From: Chitinophaga filiformis | Lineage (GTDB): Bacteria; Bacteroidota; Bacteroidia; Chitinophagales; Chitinophagaceae | DNA length: 64,000 nt | NCBI RefSeq assembly: GCF_023100805.1 | Contig: NZ_CP095855.1 | Span: 6,179,001-6,243,000 of the forward strand | Direction: 5' to 3' | Shown: positions 7,858 to 17,314 of the stretch, piece by piece | How positions within the stretch are numbered: position 1 is the stretch's first letter | How the letters are laid out: the number at the start of each line of letters is the position of its first letter | Notes under the pieces: generated by a model | The model's input: the letters and a program-made list of their open reading frames with translations, nothing else | What the model was told of the DNA's origin: nothing | Database searches by the model: none | Translations under genes and position numbers: made by a program

Positions 7858-10479
7858 CTATGGCTCTCTTCCTAATGAATCGAGCTGCAGACCAGATCTG
7901 ATTCCTTTCAATTTAACTGGAATTCCTTCAGTCATCCAAAGCGGGGCCGGCTTCCCGTTCAGATAGTGATCGAAAAATTGCTGCTGTCTTAAAATAAAAT
8001 CCGTTCCGACTTTACTATAACCATCCATTAGATGTCCAGCTGCATATTGTAGAAACCATACCTTTTTTCCAGCTCTTCTTAATGCTGTGAATAGTTCAAT
8101 AGCCTGCCCAATGTTAACAGCACCGTCATCTTTACCATGCGCTATAAGTAAAGGAGTCACAGCATTGCCAGCACCAAAAATGGGAGAATTATTTACGTAC
8201 ACGTCTGGCCTATCCCAGGGTGTGTATCCTAGATTATTCTGAAAAATTTCTATAGTAGCTTGCAAACTTCTTCCCCCAAAACCAAGTCCTCCATAACAAC
8301 TAATAAAATCACTTCTTCCTGAACTCGATTGTGCAGCAGCAAATAATTTCGAATGTGTAGCTACAAAATTCGTAATGGTGCCTCCAAAACTGTGCCCCTG
8401 TAGCCCCATCCTCGATTTATCTATCCATTTGTAATTACTACAAAGATGTAATGCTGCGCTCTCAATGATATCCAACGCATTTTCAAAAGTATGTCCCTTT
8501 TTACGAGGGATGTCAGGTACAAAAACGAGATAGCCCTTGCTTAGATAGACAGGTATGTTAATGTTAGCAGCATTTAAATCAGGTCTAAGAAATTTGCGAA
8601 GTTCACCACTACGAATTTCATAATAATTAAATAGTAAGGGATATTTCATCGTAGTGTCTAAATTATCGGGAATGTATAGAATACCTTTTCTAGGTTCACC
8701 ATACTTTGAAGTCCAACTTATCAATTTTGTATGAAACCAAATAAAATCTTCCTCAGGATGAATATTAGTAAGAGAGACTTGATCAACGAAATTATTCGTC
8801 AAAACTAAATTCAGCGACTTTCTATCGCTCTGTTTTTGAATCAAATATACATTTGAACTCAATGCCTTTAAAGGTGGTCTTGGGGGATTTTCAGCAAATA
8901 TTCCAGGAAAATAATATAAAGATGGCTCCAAAATTATCTTTTTTGGTTGAACCGCCGATGACAACCTAATCTTGTAAAAGCCGTTATTCATTGATGAATC
9001 CTCCATCGCAGCAACTATTACTTCATCGTTTAATTTTTTCATTTCTAAACCTTTCTGATCATCAATCAGAGCAAAGTTTATCTTTTTCAGTTTTCCATAA
9101 CCAGCTGTAAGGCATATTGCGGATTTGACGCCTATTGGATCAATTTGCCATAGGTCATAATCATCGTGACAAATGACAAATGCGTCATTTGCTGTCCATC
9201 CATCCAGGTAAATTTTATCAAGCAAGCTTTTGCCGTGACCATCGGTTTTACCCATCAAAGAAATAGTGTTCCCTGTTCCAATATTGTAGCAATAGTATGC
9301 TTTTGCACTTGTATCAGCCCAGGTAATAAATTTTCCCGAAGGCGATAATTGTACCTCATGAACATTTTCATACGACTTCAAAAAATCGGTATGAGTACCA
9401 TCCTTTAATGAAACTAGCTGAAAACTAGGCCATTCGTTCGCTCTCCAATATACCTCATGATCATTATTTAAAGTCTTTATTACTGCATATTCGTTTCCCA
9501 TAGATAAGTGAACCAATGTATCTGCATTCTCAAACAAAAATGCTGCTCCTTTGTTGGTTAATGGCATTACACCTTGATACAAATGGTCGGCGTCAAACTC
9601 GTCTTTCTTATCTAGTTGCTCCGACTGAAGAAACCTGTCTTTGTAATTCCAAATATCAACATACTTGGTTATTAAATTGCTATCCTGTTGAGGTTTCTGC
9701 TTTACAATTTTATATTTAAAAAATATAATATCGTTAGTATTATTAAAACCCAAGCCCTGACTCGACAACAATGTCCCTTTCCTCATACCAGGAGAATTAT
9801 TTGAAATAACTTGTTCAGTTTTATTAGCAATCGACAAATATTTATGTATAGTTACCGTATCGCCATTTACAACCGAAAATAAAAGTTGATCTCCTAGACC
9901 ATTAAAACATATGCTCTCAATCCTACCTCCAGCATATACTAGATTTGATTTATGATTAGTAAGATTAAGTAAGCACAAGGAATCCTCATATTTAACCAAC
10001 AAGCTCTTCCCAGAAGGATCAAACCAACACTCTAAGGCTCCATCCATAATACGCTCAGATCCATCTTTTATATTCATCAGCTTCATTTTATTGTCGTGAT
10101 TGTATAACGCCCAATCGCTATTTTCGGAAACTTTTAAGTCTCTTGCATTCTTAATGAATAATTCCTTAAAATCATATAACCGGATTTTATAAATTCCTTT
10201 CTCTGAAGTGAATAGGATATTTTTACAATCATTAGAGAATTCAGGGCCGTAACAACGGCTATACGATATCTTTCGCTTGCCTGAAGCATTTTTAATAAAT
10301 AGCATAGATCCTGTACGCCCAGAATCCACTACATACCATACATACTTTCCATCATTAGATATCCCATAACTAGCAAGATTCGGCCAGGTATTAATTGCAT
10401 TGAAATCCATTTCTTTCTTTTGGGCCAACGACGTCGTTGCTTCTAATAACATAAAAATGAAAATGAATAGCTTTTTCAT
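7858..10479 (-). CDS. S9-family serine peptidase (prolyl oligopeptidase/DPP-IV-like), exported
   Basis: From the chosen ATG at 10479 it has 873 residues. A signal peptide (MKKLFIFIFMLLEATTSLAQ) is followed by a long beta-propeller-like region and a C-terminal alpha/beta-hydrolase domain of about 250 residues. The triad is visible: Ser697 in GLQGHSFGG, Asp785 in HGKDDGAV, and His816 in AAGHLMD. S9 enzymes cut short peptides, often after proline or from the N-terminus. The protein should act in the periplasm or outside. The frame is open to 10551, but the extra 24 residues would precede the signal peptide. It stands alone on the minus strand between two paralogous exported genes, which makes a link to them possible but unproven. 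Confidence 0.92.
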   Translation of the reverse strand: MKKLFIFIFMLLEATTSLAQKKEMDFNAINTWPNLASYGISNDGKYVWYVVDSGRTGSMLFIKNASGKRKISYSRCYGPEFSNDCKNILFTSEKGIYKIRLYDFKELFIKNARDLKVSENSDWALYNHDNKMKLMNIKDGSERIMDGALECWFDPSGKSLLVKYEDSLCLLNLTNHKSNLVYAGGRIESICFNGLGDQLLFSVVNGDTVTIHKYLSIANKTEQVISNNSPGMRKGTLLSSQGLGFNNTNDIIFFKYKIVKQKPQQDSNLITKYVDIWNYKDRFLQSEQLDKKDEFDADHLYQGVMPLTNKGAAFLFENADTLVHLSMGNEYAVIKTLNNDHEVYWRANEWPSFQLVSLKDGTHTDFLKSYENVHEVQLSPSGKFITWADTSAKAYYCYNIGTGNTISLMGKTDGHGKSLLDKIYLDGWTANDAFVICHDDYDLWQIDPIGVKSAICLTAGYGKLKKINFALIDDQKGLEMKKLNDEVIVAAMEDSSMNNGFYKIRLSSAVQPKKIILEPSLYYFPGIFAENPPRPPLKALSSNVYLIQKQSDRKSLNLVLTNNFVDQVSLTNIHPEEDFIWFHTKLISWTSKYGEPRKGILYIPDNLDTTMKYPLLFNYYEIRSGELRKFLRPDLNAANINIPVYLSKGYLVFVPDIPRKKGHTFENALDIIESAALHLCSNYKWIDKSRMGLQGHSFGGTITNFVATHSKLFAAAQSSSGRSDFISCYGGLGFGGRSLQATIEIFQNNLGYTPWDRPDVYVNNSPIFGAGNAVTPLLIAHGKDDGAVNIGQAIELFTALRRAGKKVWFLQYAAGHLMDGYSKVGTDFILRQQQFFDHYLNGKPAPLWMTEGIPVKLKGIRSGLQLDSLGREP

Positions 10480-10895
10480 AATAGCAGAAGAAAGGTTTAC
10501 ATTTTGTTTGAGCACCAACCTTAAATGTACCTCATTGCAGTGTGATGGCATCTCAGTGTTTTTAATGAATTAATACATTTGATATTCTAATAACGCAGAA
10601 ATGACTAATAAGTATTATAATTTTCTATCGGCCGATTACTTTATGTGATTTCTTTGGCTACAAATGTCAGCAGATATACTGTGATACAAATTTAGTTTTA
10701 TAAACCACCGCGAAGGCCCCCAGTAAATCGCACAGCGATATGCCGGTTCTCCAAGGTTTACCATACAATCTCCAAAAAAGCTTACCCGTATTTATAATAT
10801 CTTCCTTTATAGGACATAGTGAAGTCTAAAATCAGCTTAAAGAGTAGACAGTATTCATTTTTAAATTTAGCCTTGAACTACAAAACGATTATTTT
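10480..10895. other. Intergenic region with repeated leader upstream of the second small exported gene
   Basis: This gap holds the promoters of the divergent S9 peptidase and the gene at 10896. The last 45 bases (TAAATTTAGCCTTGA...ATTATTTTATGA) resemble those before the gene at 7337 (TAAGTTTAGCCTTTT...CTATTTTATGA). TAAATTTA and TAAGTTTA are near matches to the Bacteroidota -7 element TAnnTTTG. No gene is seen. Confidence 0.5.
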
Positions 10896-11246
10896 ATGAG
10901 AAAAGCAATAACAATTCTTTGCGCCATTGCACTATTTGCAACAATTGGAGGCGTCTTTGCGTTTAAAGCAAGGTACACAGGTTTCCCGGTTTTTACCAGA
11001 ACAACTGCGGTGGTTTTGGATGGCTATATATATACCAGAGCAGGTAGTGCCTCCTTCTGTTATCCAGATGAAACTTTATTTGTTACGGTAAATCCATACG
11101 GCGTTCTGAGTACTATCATGACTACTTATGCGATTCCTATGCAAGTTTATACCCTGACAAGAGTAGGAGGAACGGAAACGGTCTTTATTCCAAATTTTTG
11201 CACTGTTTCTACAACGACCGCAACAAGGGTTACAGCCGTCGATTAA
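10896..11246 (+). CDS. Small exported protein, paralog of the gene at 7337
   Basis: This protein of 116 residues has a signal peptide (MRKAITILCAIALFATIGGVFA, then FKA) and a short Thr/Val-rich mature part ending RVTAVD. It aligns end to end with the product at 7337-7693. A difference is two cysteines in the mature region (SFCYPDE and PNFCTVS) that the paralog lacks; they could form a disulfide in the periplasm. I assign no function. The gene stands alone on the plus strand, and its upstream block is shared with the paralog, suggesting common regulation. Confidence 0.78.
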   Translation: MRKAITILCAIALFATIGGVFAFKARYTGFPVFTRTTAVVLDGYIYTRAGSASFCYPDETLFVTVNPYGVLSTIMTTYAIPMQVYTLTRVGGTETVFIPNFCTVSTTTATRVTAVD

Positions 11247-11469
11247 CTCAATCTTTTGTGTTACAGCGCTGTTAATAACCAAGTCTGTCATTTTTGTGTC
11301 TGTGGATCGACGACAACAGGAGGGAAACAAAGTAGTGAAGCAAATCGAGGCGCAAACGCACTGCTTAAGTTCCCTCCTTTCGCTGACAAACGGCGAAGTA
11401 ACGCAGACTGAAAAAGCGTAATTGATAAAAAATGGGTAAATATAGCGAGAGAAGACCTATGATAAAAAG

Positions 11470-12615
11470 CTACTTAATGTGGATGATTCCTTTTTCATCA
11501 GTAGAATAATCAATGGTATTGGTAAGTTGAATACTCTTTAGCATAAGTTCTACCGGTTTGCTTCTATATAATATTCCAGTAAACCGTTGGCTCGCGGCGT
11601 CTTTTGTGTCAACAACTACAGTGCAACCATACCACCTACTTAATACGGCGCTCAATTCAGCGAGTGTTGCATTGTCGATATAATACTTACCTTCCCGCCA
11701 TGCGAGCACTTCATCTGCATCAAACAAGCCGACAACAATATCATTTGCAGTAGCTACGGCTTCCCTTCCTGGTTTTAACAGGGTAGCGCTAGCAGGAGTT
11801 TTGATTCTAAGGGATCCTGAAACCAGTGATATTCTCTCCACTGCACTATCGTAGGTGTTGATATTAAATTCCGTGCCCAATACTTCAACTGTTCCAGCCG
11901 GCAAATGAACTATAAAAGGTTTTTCGGTATTGTGTGCCACTTTTAAATAGGCTTCTCCATCAATCGTTACCTCCCTGATGTTGCCCGTAAATGTTAAGGG
12001 AAACCGCAGCTTCGTAGCAGCGTTTAAATGTATCTCCGAACCATCTTTTAAATGAATTTTGTAATCTCTGCCCGCAGGCACTGTAAGCGTGGCATATTCA
12101 GCAGCAGACGCATCTATATTCGCAGCATAAGTCAGTGTACGGTTCTTGGTACTGATTCTGATCCCTCCCACCTGTAATTTTTGATCAGTAGAATCGAGTT
12201 GCATTCTCCTGCCATTTGGCAAAGACAATATGATATCATGTGATGATGGCGGACGGGTCGCGATGGTTGTATCAGGGACATTAGACCCACGGTTGTAAAA
12301 AAAGTACCAGATACAAGCGAAAATGATTAGACTTGCCGCTGCAGAAATGCTGATAAGCCTCAATATATTTTCACGCTTTTTTTTATGTGCCTGAATCTTT
12401 GTTATTATCTCCTGGGTAAATACTTTCTCATCGTTTTTTAGCAAAAAGTTCCTCAGCGCAATAACATCTACCTGACTTCGTATTTTTTCAGCAAGCTCAC
12501 GCGCCTTAGCATCGCTTTTTAACACCTCGCTAAGCAGGGCCGCTTCAGAGGAGGTGATATCGCCTGAAATTTCTTTGAGCACAAGGGTTTCTATCAGTTC
12601 GTGTTCTATTTGCAT
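11470..12615 (-). CDS. FecR-family anti-sigma factor
   Basis: This 381-residue protein has a cytoplasmic N-terminal region, a membrane segment at about 86-108 (LISISAAASLIIFACIWYFF), a FecR domain (LTVPAGRDYKIHLKDGSEIHL, VTIDGEAYLKVAHN, VEVLGTEFNINTY) and a C-terminal DUF4974-like part (YIDNATLAELSAVLSRWYG). It lies 45 bases after the sigma gene at 12661-13212, its expected partner. The SusC at 13717, transcribed the other way, carries an STN domain and is the likely signal source. Confidence 0.93.
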   Translation of the reverse strand: MQIEHELIETLVLKEISGDITSSEAALLSEVLKSDAKARELAEKIRSQVDVIALRNFLLKNDEKVFTQEIITKIQAHKKKRENILRLISISAAASLIIFACIWYFFYNRGSNVPDTTIATRPPSSHDIILSLPNGRRMQLDSTDQKLQVGGIRISTKNRTLTYAANIDASAAEYATLTVPAGRDYKIHLKDGSEIHLNAATKLRFPLTFTGNIREVTIDGEAYLKVAHNTEKPFIVHLPAGTVEVLGTEFNINTYDSAVERISLVSGSLRIKTPASATLLKPGREAVATANDIVVGLFDADEVLAWREGKYYIDNATLAELSAVLSRWYGCTVVVDTKDAASQRFTGILYRSKPVELMLKSIQLTNTIDYSTDEKGIIHIK

Positions 12616-12660
12616 GACATTTTAATAACGCGAAAACCTCAAAAATGTATTAAGAATATT

Positions 12661-13212
12661 TTATTTTACCATATCATGCAATTTAGCACGCAATGTCTTC
12701 AGCGCTGAGTGAATAGTGACTTTAACTGTGGGCAGTTTAATATTATGTTCTTTCATTACTTCCATATGACTTTTCCCTTCGAAGTATACGGCTTGAAAGA
12801 TCTTTTGCTGTGTAGCAGTAAGAGATTGAATGGCAGCAGTAAGTCGGCTGCCAAGCTCTGCGTTCTCAAGTTCATCTACATGTGAAAACTGTGGCTGTCC
12901 ATAACAGAAATTATCTGTACGACGCTGTCTTGTCTTATTCTTTCGTATTACTGATATACAATGATTCTTCGTTAGGGTGTTCAAATATTTATCTAACGAG
13001 GTTGATTTGGTAAGTTGATCCTTTACCAGCCATAATTTTATAAAAACATCCTGGACGGCATCATTGGCTTCATCAACATCACCTAAAATATAATAGGCAT
13101 AATAGATCAGCTGATTACGGTAGCGGTGAATAATCTCCACAAGGGCTTGTTCCTTCCCTGCCATAAGCTGCTTCAATAGATCTGCTTTCAGGATTCTATC
13201 TTCATCCTTCAT
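12661..13212 (-). CDS. ECF-type RNA polymerase sigma factor
   Basis: The 183-residue product has region 2 (about 22-90: IHRYRNQLIYYAYYILGD, EANDAVQDVFIKLW) and region 4 (about 125-180: LTATQQKIFQAVYFEGKSHMEVMKEH). This is the usual size for Bacteroidota ECF sigma factors. It is expected to bind the FecR at 11470-12615 and to activate the divergent SusC/SusD block. The 504-base gap between the sigma gene and SusC should hold the target promoter. Confidence 0.93.
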   Translation of the reverse strand: MKDEDRILKADLLKQLMAGKEQALVEIIHRYRNQLIYYAYYILGDVDEANDAVQDVFIKLWLVKDQLTKSTSLDKYLNTLTKNHCISVIRKNKTRQRRTDNFCYGQPQFSHVDELENAELGSRLTAAIQSLTATQQKIFQAVYFEGKSHMEVMKEHNIKLPTVKVTIHSALKTLRAKLHDMVK

Positions 13213-13716
13213 ACTTCCTTTGATGGTTGGTTAGTATTTAGTTCCCTACAAAATGAGATATACAATTATATTTTACTTAGCTAGTTATTGGGATCTGTAG
13301 ATTTTGTCCAATTTAGCCATAAAGTAACAATTTTTTAATAACCTGGCGAAATTTGATATTGAAAATAATACTATAGCCCTGCCGAAAATTATTTTGAAAA
13401 TCTCATAATACCTTTTTTAAAGTTTTGCGTTATTGTATTAGAGGGAACAGTACTCATACATGATATACCATAAATGTTTTATTAAGCCTGTGTTTGCTTA
13501 TTGCAACCGCAAGTAATGGTTATTGTCCATTAAATCTGATTCTTCCTTTTCCTTTCACCAATAACCAAAAAGAGGTGCCGGTCTATCGGGGAACTAAACA
13601 TTTATCCGCTAATCAACTAGTTAAAAAACGTGCCACTTATATCTTAATATAACGTGTCTGGAGCACCATTATGAATTGAACCAACTATTTATTTATCAAC
13701 CAAATTAATTGCAGTT
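13213..13716. other. Divergent promoter region between sigma factor and SusC
   Basis: This 504-base A/T-rich gap separates divergent genes, so it must carry the promoters of both the sigma/FecR pair and the SusC/SusD block. I cannot name the ECF recognition sequence by eye, and I see no gene here. Confidence 0.55.
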
Positions 13717-16700
13717 ATGCCTTCAGCTGTTCATTCCGGTAATCGGCTTTTTTACAAGCTGTTATTCATCATTATTTGCGTTCAATGTTATTCCTTTGCG
13801 GAGGCCCAGGGTAATGCCCGGATCTCTGAAAAGCTCGTGACATTGTCTGTAAAAGGTAGCCCTCTGAATGTAATTCTTAAAAGAATTTCTAAGAACACAG
13901 GTATTACCATTTATTTTAACAACCTTCATGTTGCCCCTTTCACCAATGTTTCAATTAATGTTAAAAATAAGCCGTTTAAGGAGGTGATGCATGATTTGTT
14001 GGATCCCCTTGGTCTGGATTGGGTGGAAGTTAATGAAAGTACGATCACCGTGAGGAAAGCGCCTGCGCCAATTCAATCCACCAACACATCCACCTCTGAT
14101 ACCACTATTTCGGTTTCGGGAAAGGTGATGAATGAGAAAGGATCACCAATCGTGTCTGCAACGGTAGCGCTTAGCGGCACAAACCGCGGTACGACAACAG
14201 GTCCAGATGGATCATTTATTCTCAATGGAGTTCCGAAATCAGCATCAATTACAATTTCCAGTGTGTCATTTTTAACACAGCAAGTTTCTGTTAAAGGCAG
14301 GAGTAATCTTGGAGCTATACCAATGAAGGAGTATGTCTCAGATCTTGATGAAACAGTGGTAAAGGGATATTATAATACTACCAAGAGATTCAACACCGGA
14401 ACAGTGTATAGTATTAAGGGAGAAGAACTGGCAAAACAGCCAGTTACTAATCCCATTATGGCATTACAGGGAAGAGTGCCTAATCTTATAATAAATCCCT
14501 CATCCGGCCTTCCTAATGCGGCAATTAAGTTTCAAATGCGAGGCCAAAACAGTTTAAGTTCCTTTTCTTTAAGATCAGAACCACTTATTATTATTGATGG
14601 AATCCCTTATCCAAATACAATCCAAGCTGGCGCCTTCGGTTCATTAACCATCAACAATGATCAGATTTCTGCACTAAGCCTTATCAATGTTAACGAAATA
14701 GAACAAATAGATGTTTTGTCAGACGCTGACGCAACCTCCATCTACGGATCGAGAGGAGGAAATGGCGTTATTCTGATTACTACCAAAAAAGGTAAGACGG
14801 GTGAAATGGCCATAACCCTTTCTTTATCAACAGGCATGAGTCAGGTTAGCAATAAACTTGAACTTTTAAATACAGAACAATACCTTCAGTTAAGAAGACA
14901 AGCATATAAAAATGATGATTTAGCGATTCCCGACAGATCATCTCCAGTCAAAACTTTTAATAACTATGATTTAACGGTTTGGGATCCCAATCGTAATACA
15001 GATTGGCAGAAAGAGTTCCTTGGGGGCACTGCAAGTACTTATACCGCTAATTTGTCCGTACAAGGAGGTTCTCCAACCATTCAGTATTTGTTAAGTGGCA
15101 ACTATAATACTCAAAAGTACATTTACCCAGGTAAAAATAAATATGAGATTGGAACAACGAATCTAAGTATTACTGGCAATTCCCTTAACGGAAAATTCCG
15201 TGCGCAATTGAACAGTTCATATACTTTTAACAACGTATTATCCCCCGGTTCAGATTTTACCAAATTTGCCGTTACCTTAGCTCCTAACGCGCCATCTTTA
15301 TACGATAGCGAAGGCAAATTAAACTGGGAACCAGATACCACCGCATCTGTAAGAGTTTCCACATGGGTTAATCCATATGCACAATTGTTAAGAACTTCCG
15401 AGTTAACCAACTCAAATTTCAGAGAAAGTGCTGAATTAAGCTATAAAATATCTGAAAATTTATCTGTGAAGTCAACAGTTGGCTTCGCAGAAGTGAGGGC
15501 GAAGACCCTGTCAATCTATCCAATTGCCTCCATGGATCCTTTCATTTCAACTAACACGGGATTTGCTTTCCGATCCGATACAAAATCGCAATCATTTACA
15601 GTTGATCCTCAAATAACATATAGCAAGATATTTAATCTCGTGAAGCTTGAAGCGTTATTGGGTGCATCTTATCAAAGTTTAAACCAGGAGTTTGAATATA
15701 TTAGTGGTGAGGGTTACACCAGCGATGCATTATTACGGAGTATTCCAGCTGCTCGAATCATAACTGGTGACAACACTAATTCACAGTACAAATATGTTGC
15801 AGGATTTGGTAGGTTGAATTTTAACGTGTCAGACAAATATTTATTCAATGCTACCGCGCGACGAGATGGCAGCAGCAGATTTGGTCCTGACTATCAATTT
15901 GGAAACTTTTGGTCACTCGGTGCGGGTTATATTTTTTCGCAGGAAGATTATTTCAAACACATCTTGCCTTCATTAAGTTTCGGTAAACTTAGAGCTAGCT
16001 ACGGAACGTCAGGAAATGATGGTATTAGTGACTACCAGTATATAGAATTGTATGAACCACAAAATGGTTATTCCTACCAAAATACCACACCTTTAAGATC
16101 CCTCGGGGCAATAAATCCAGATTATCACTGGGAAACGATCAAGAAGTTAGAGCTGGGTATCGAAATAGGCGTTTTCAACAACCGATTATTCTTAAATGCT
16201 TCTTACTGGCGGACAAGGGCTAGTGATCAGCTAGGGCTGTTTCCTCTTCCGGCAACAGCAGGAGCTGACGCCATAGTAAAAAATCAAAATGCCAGGATAC
16301 AAAATATGGGATGGGATTTTGTATTGAATGCAAAAGTTTTAAATAGCAAGCGTATTACATGGACCTTGAGCGCAAACCTGGGTACTCAAAATAACAAACT
16401 GTTAGCCCGGCCGGAAGGATTATATAATGGCTATGGATTCAACCGTTTTGTTAAAGTGGGAGAACCATTTACAGGATTTGCAGTTGCATATCGGTCTAAG
16501 GGAGTTAATGCGGCAAATGGCCTGTACCAATTTGAAACGGCAGATAAAAACGTTAGTACGGATTTGAACAATTTTTATGCGGAGGCTTTAAAGATAAAAA
16601 CCATTCCCCTAACAATGGGAATAAACAATTCTTTTACATTCAAAGGGTTTAACATAAGTTTCTTTTTACAGTTAACTAAACAAATGGGAAGAAATGTTTT

Positions 16701-17121
16701 GTTTGACCCTGCATTTACTTTCTACAATCCAGGATCATTTACAAGTCAAAACCCGTCTGAGTATGGCAATTTACCTGTAGAATATATGAATAACTGGCAA
16801 AAACCGGGAGACAATGCAGTGTTTCAAAGATTGACTTCGGGCAATTTTTCAAATCCTTCAAAGAATACTTTGGGAAGAGCGGTGGCGAGTGATTTGGCTT
16901 GGGTTGATGCTTCATTCATTAGATTAAGAAATGTGTCTTTGTCTTATGCTGTTCCTGCATCTTGGATAAAAAGATGGCATCTAAATACTTTCTCACTGTT
17001 CCTACAGGCGCAGAACGTATTCACAATAACTAAATACAAGGGCCTTGACCCAGAAGTCCAGAGTGCAACGTCGCTTCCGTTATTACGAACTTTCAATGGA
17101 GGTATTCAAATTGGTATCTAG
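13717..17121 (+). CDS. SusC/RagA-type TonB-dependent outer-membrane transporter with STN domain
   Basis: The 1134-residue product has a signal peptide ending near FAEAQG (residue 31), an STN domain (about 38-115), a carboxypeptidase-regulatory-like domain (about 131-205, ISVSGKVMNEKGSPI), a possible TonB box near residue 212 (ETVVKGYY), a plug (about 222-360, with IIIDGIPYP and DADATSIYGSRGGNGVILIT), and a barrel. SusC takes up large glycans or peptides with SusD across the outer membrane. The STN domain fits regulation by the divergent sigma/FecR pair. The downstream GH2 enzyme suggests a glycan substrate. Confidence 0.94.
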   Translation: MPSAVHSGNRLFYKLLFIIICVQCYSFAEAQGNARISEKLVTLSVKGSPLNVILKRISKNTGITIYFNNLHVAPFTNVSINVKNKPFKEVMHDLLDPLGLDWVEVNESTITVRKAPAPIQSTNTSTSDTTISVSGKVMNEKGSPIVSATVALSGTNRGTTTGPDGSFILNGVPKSASITISSVSFLTQQVSVKGRSNLGAIPMKEYVSDLDETVVKGYYNTTKRFNTGTVYSIKGEELAKQPVTNPIMALQGRVPNLIINPSSGLPNAAIKFQMRGQNSLSSFSLRSEPLIIIDGIPYPNTIQAGAFGSLTINNDQISALSLINVNEIEQIDVLSDADATSIYGSRGGNGVILITTKKGKTGEMAITLSLSTGMSQVSNKLELLNTEQYLQLRRQAYKNDDLAIPDRSSPVKTFNNYDLTVWDPNRNTDWQKEFLGGTASTYTANLSVQGGSPTIQYLLSGNYNTQKYIYPGKNKYEIGTTNLSITGNSLNGKFRAQLNSSYTFNNVLSPGSDFTKFAVTLAPNAPSLYDSEGKLNWEPDTTASVRVSTWVNPYAQLLRTSELTNSNFRESAELSYKISENLSVKSTVGFAEVRAKTLSIYPIASMDPFISTNTGFAFRSDTKSQSFTVDPQITYSKIFNLVKLEALLGASYQSLNQEFEYISGEGYTSDALLRSIPAARIITGDNTNSQYKYVAGFGRLNFNVSDKYLFNATARRDGSSRFGPDYQFGNFWSLGAGYIFSQEDYFKHILPSLSFGKLRASYGTSGNDGISDYQYIELYEPQNGYSYQNTTPLRSLGAINPDYHWETIKKLELGIEIGVFNNRLFLNASYWRTRASDQLGLFPLPATAGADAIVKNQNARIQNMGWDFVLNAKVLNSKRITWTLSANLGTQNNKLLARPEGLYNGYGFNRFVKVGEPFTGFAVAYRSKGVNAANGLYQFETADKNVSTDLNNFYAEALKIKTIPLTMGINNSFTFKGFNISFFLQLTKQMGRNVLFDPAFTFYNPGSFTSQNPSEYGNLPVEYMNNWQKPGDNAVFQRLTSGNFSNPSKNTLGRAVASDLAWVDASFIRLRNVSLSYAVPASWIKRWHLNTFSLFLQAQNVFTITKYKGLDPEVQSATSLPLLRTFNGGIQIGI

Positions 17122-17314
17122 TTTTCATTCAATCCTTCAGTGGTCTCTGAGATCGAGATGCTTACTACACACATGAAGGCAACTTGGCCTAATAGAAGAA
17201 GGCACGTAGCTAATCGACAATTGATAGCTCCATGAGTACCACTCCTATAGCCAATGAAGAGGAAAATGTAGAAAAGTCCGCTGCGGTGGTAGGTTAATAA
17301 AAAAAATTAAAGTC

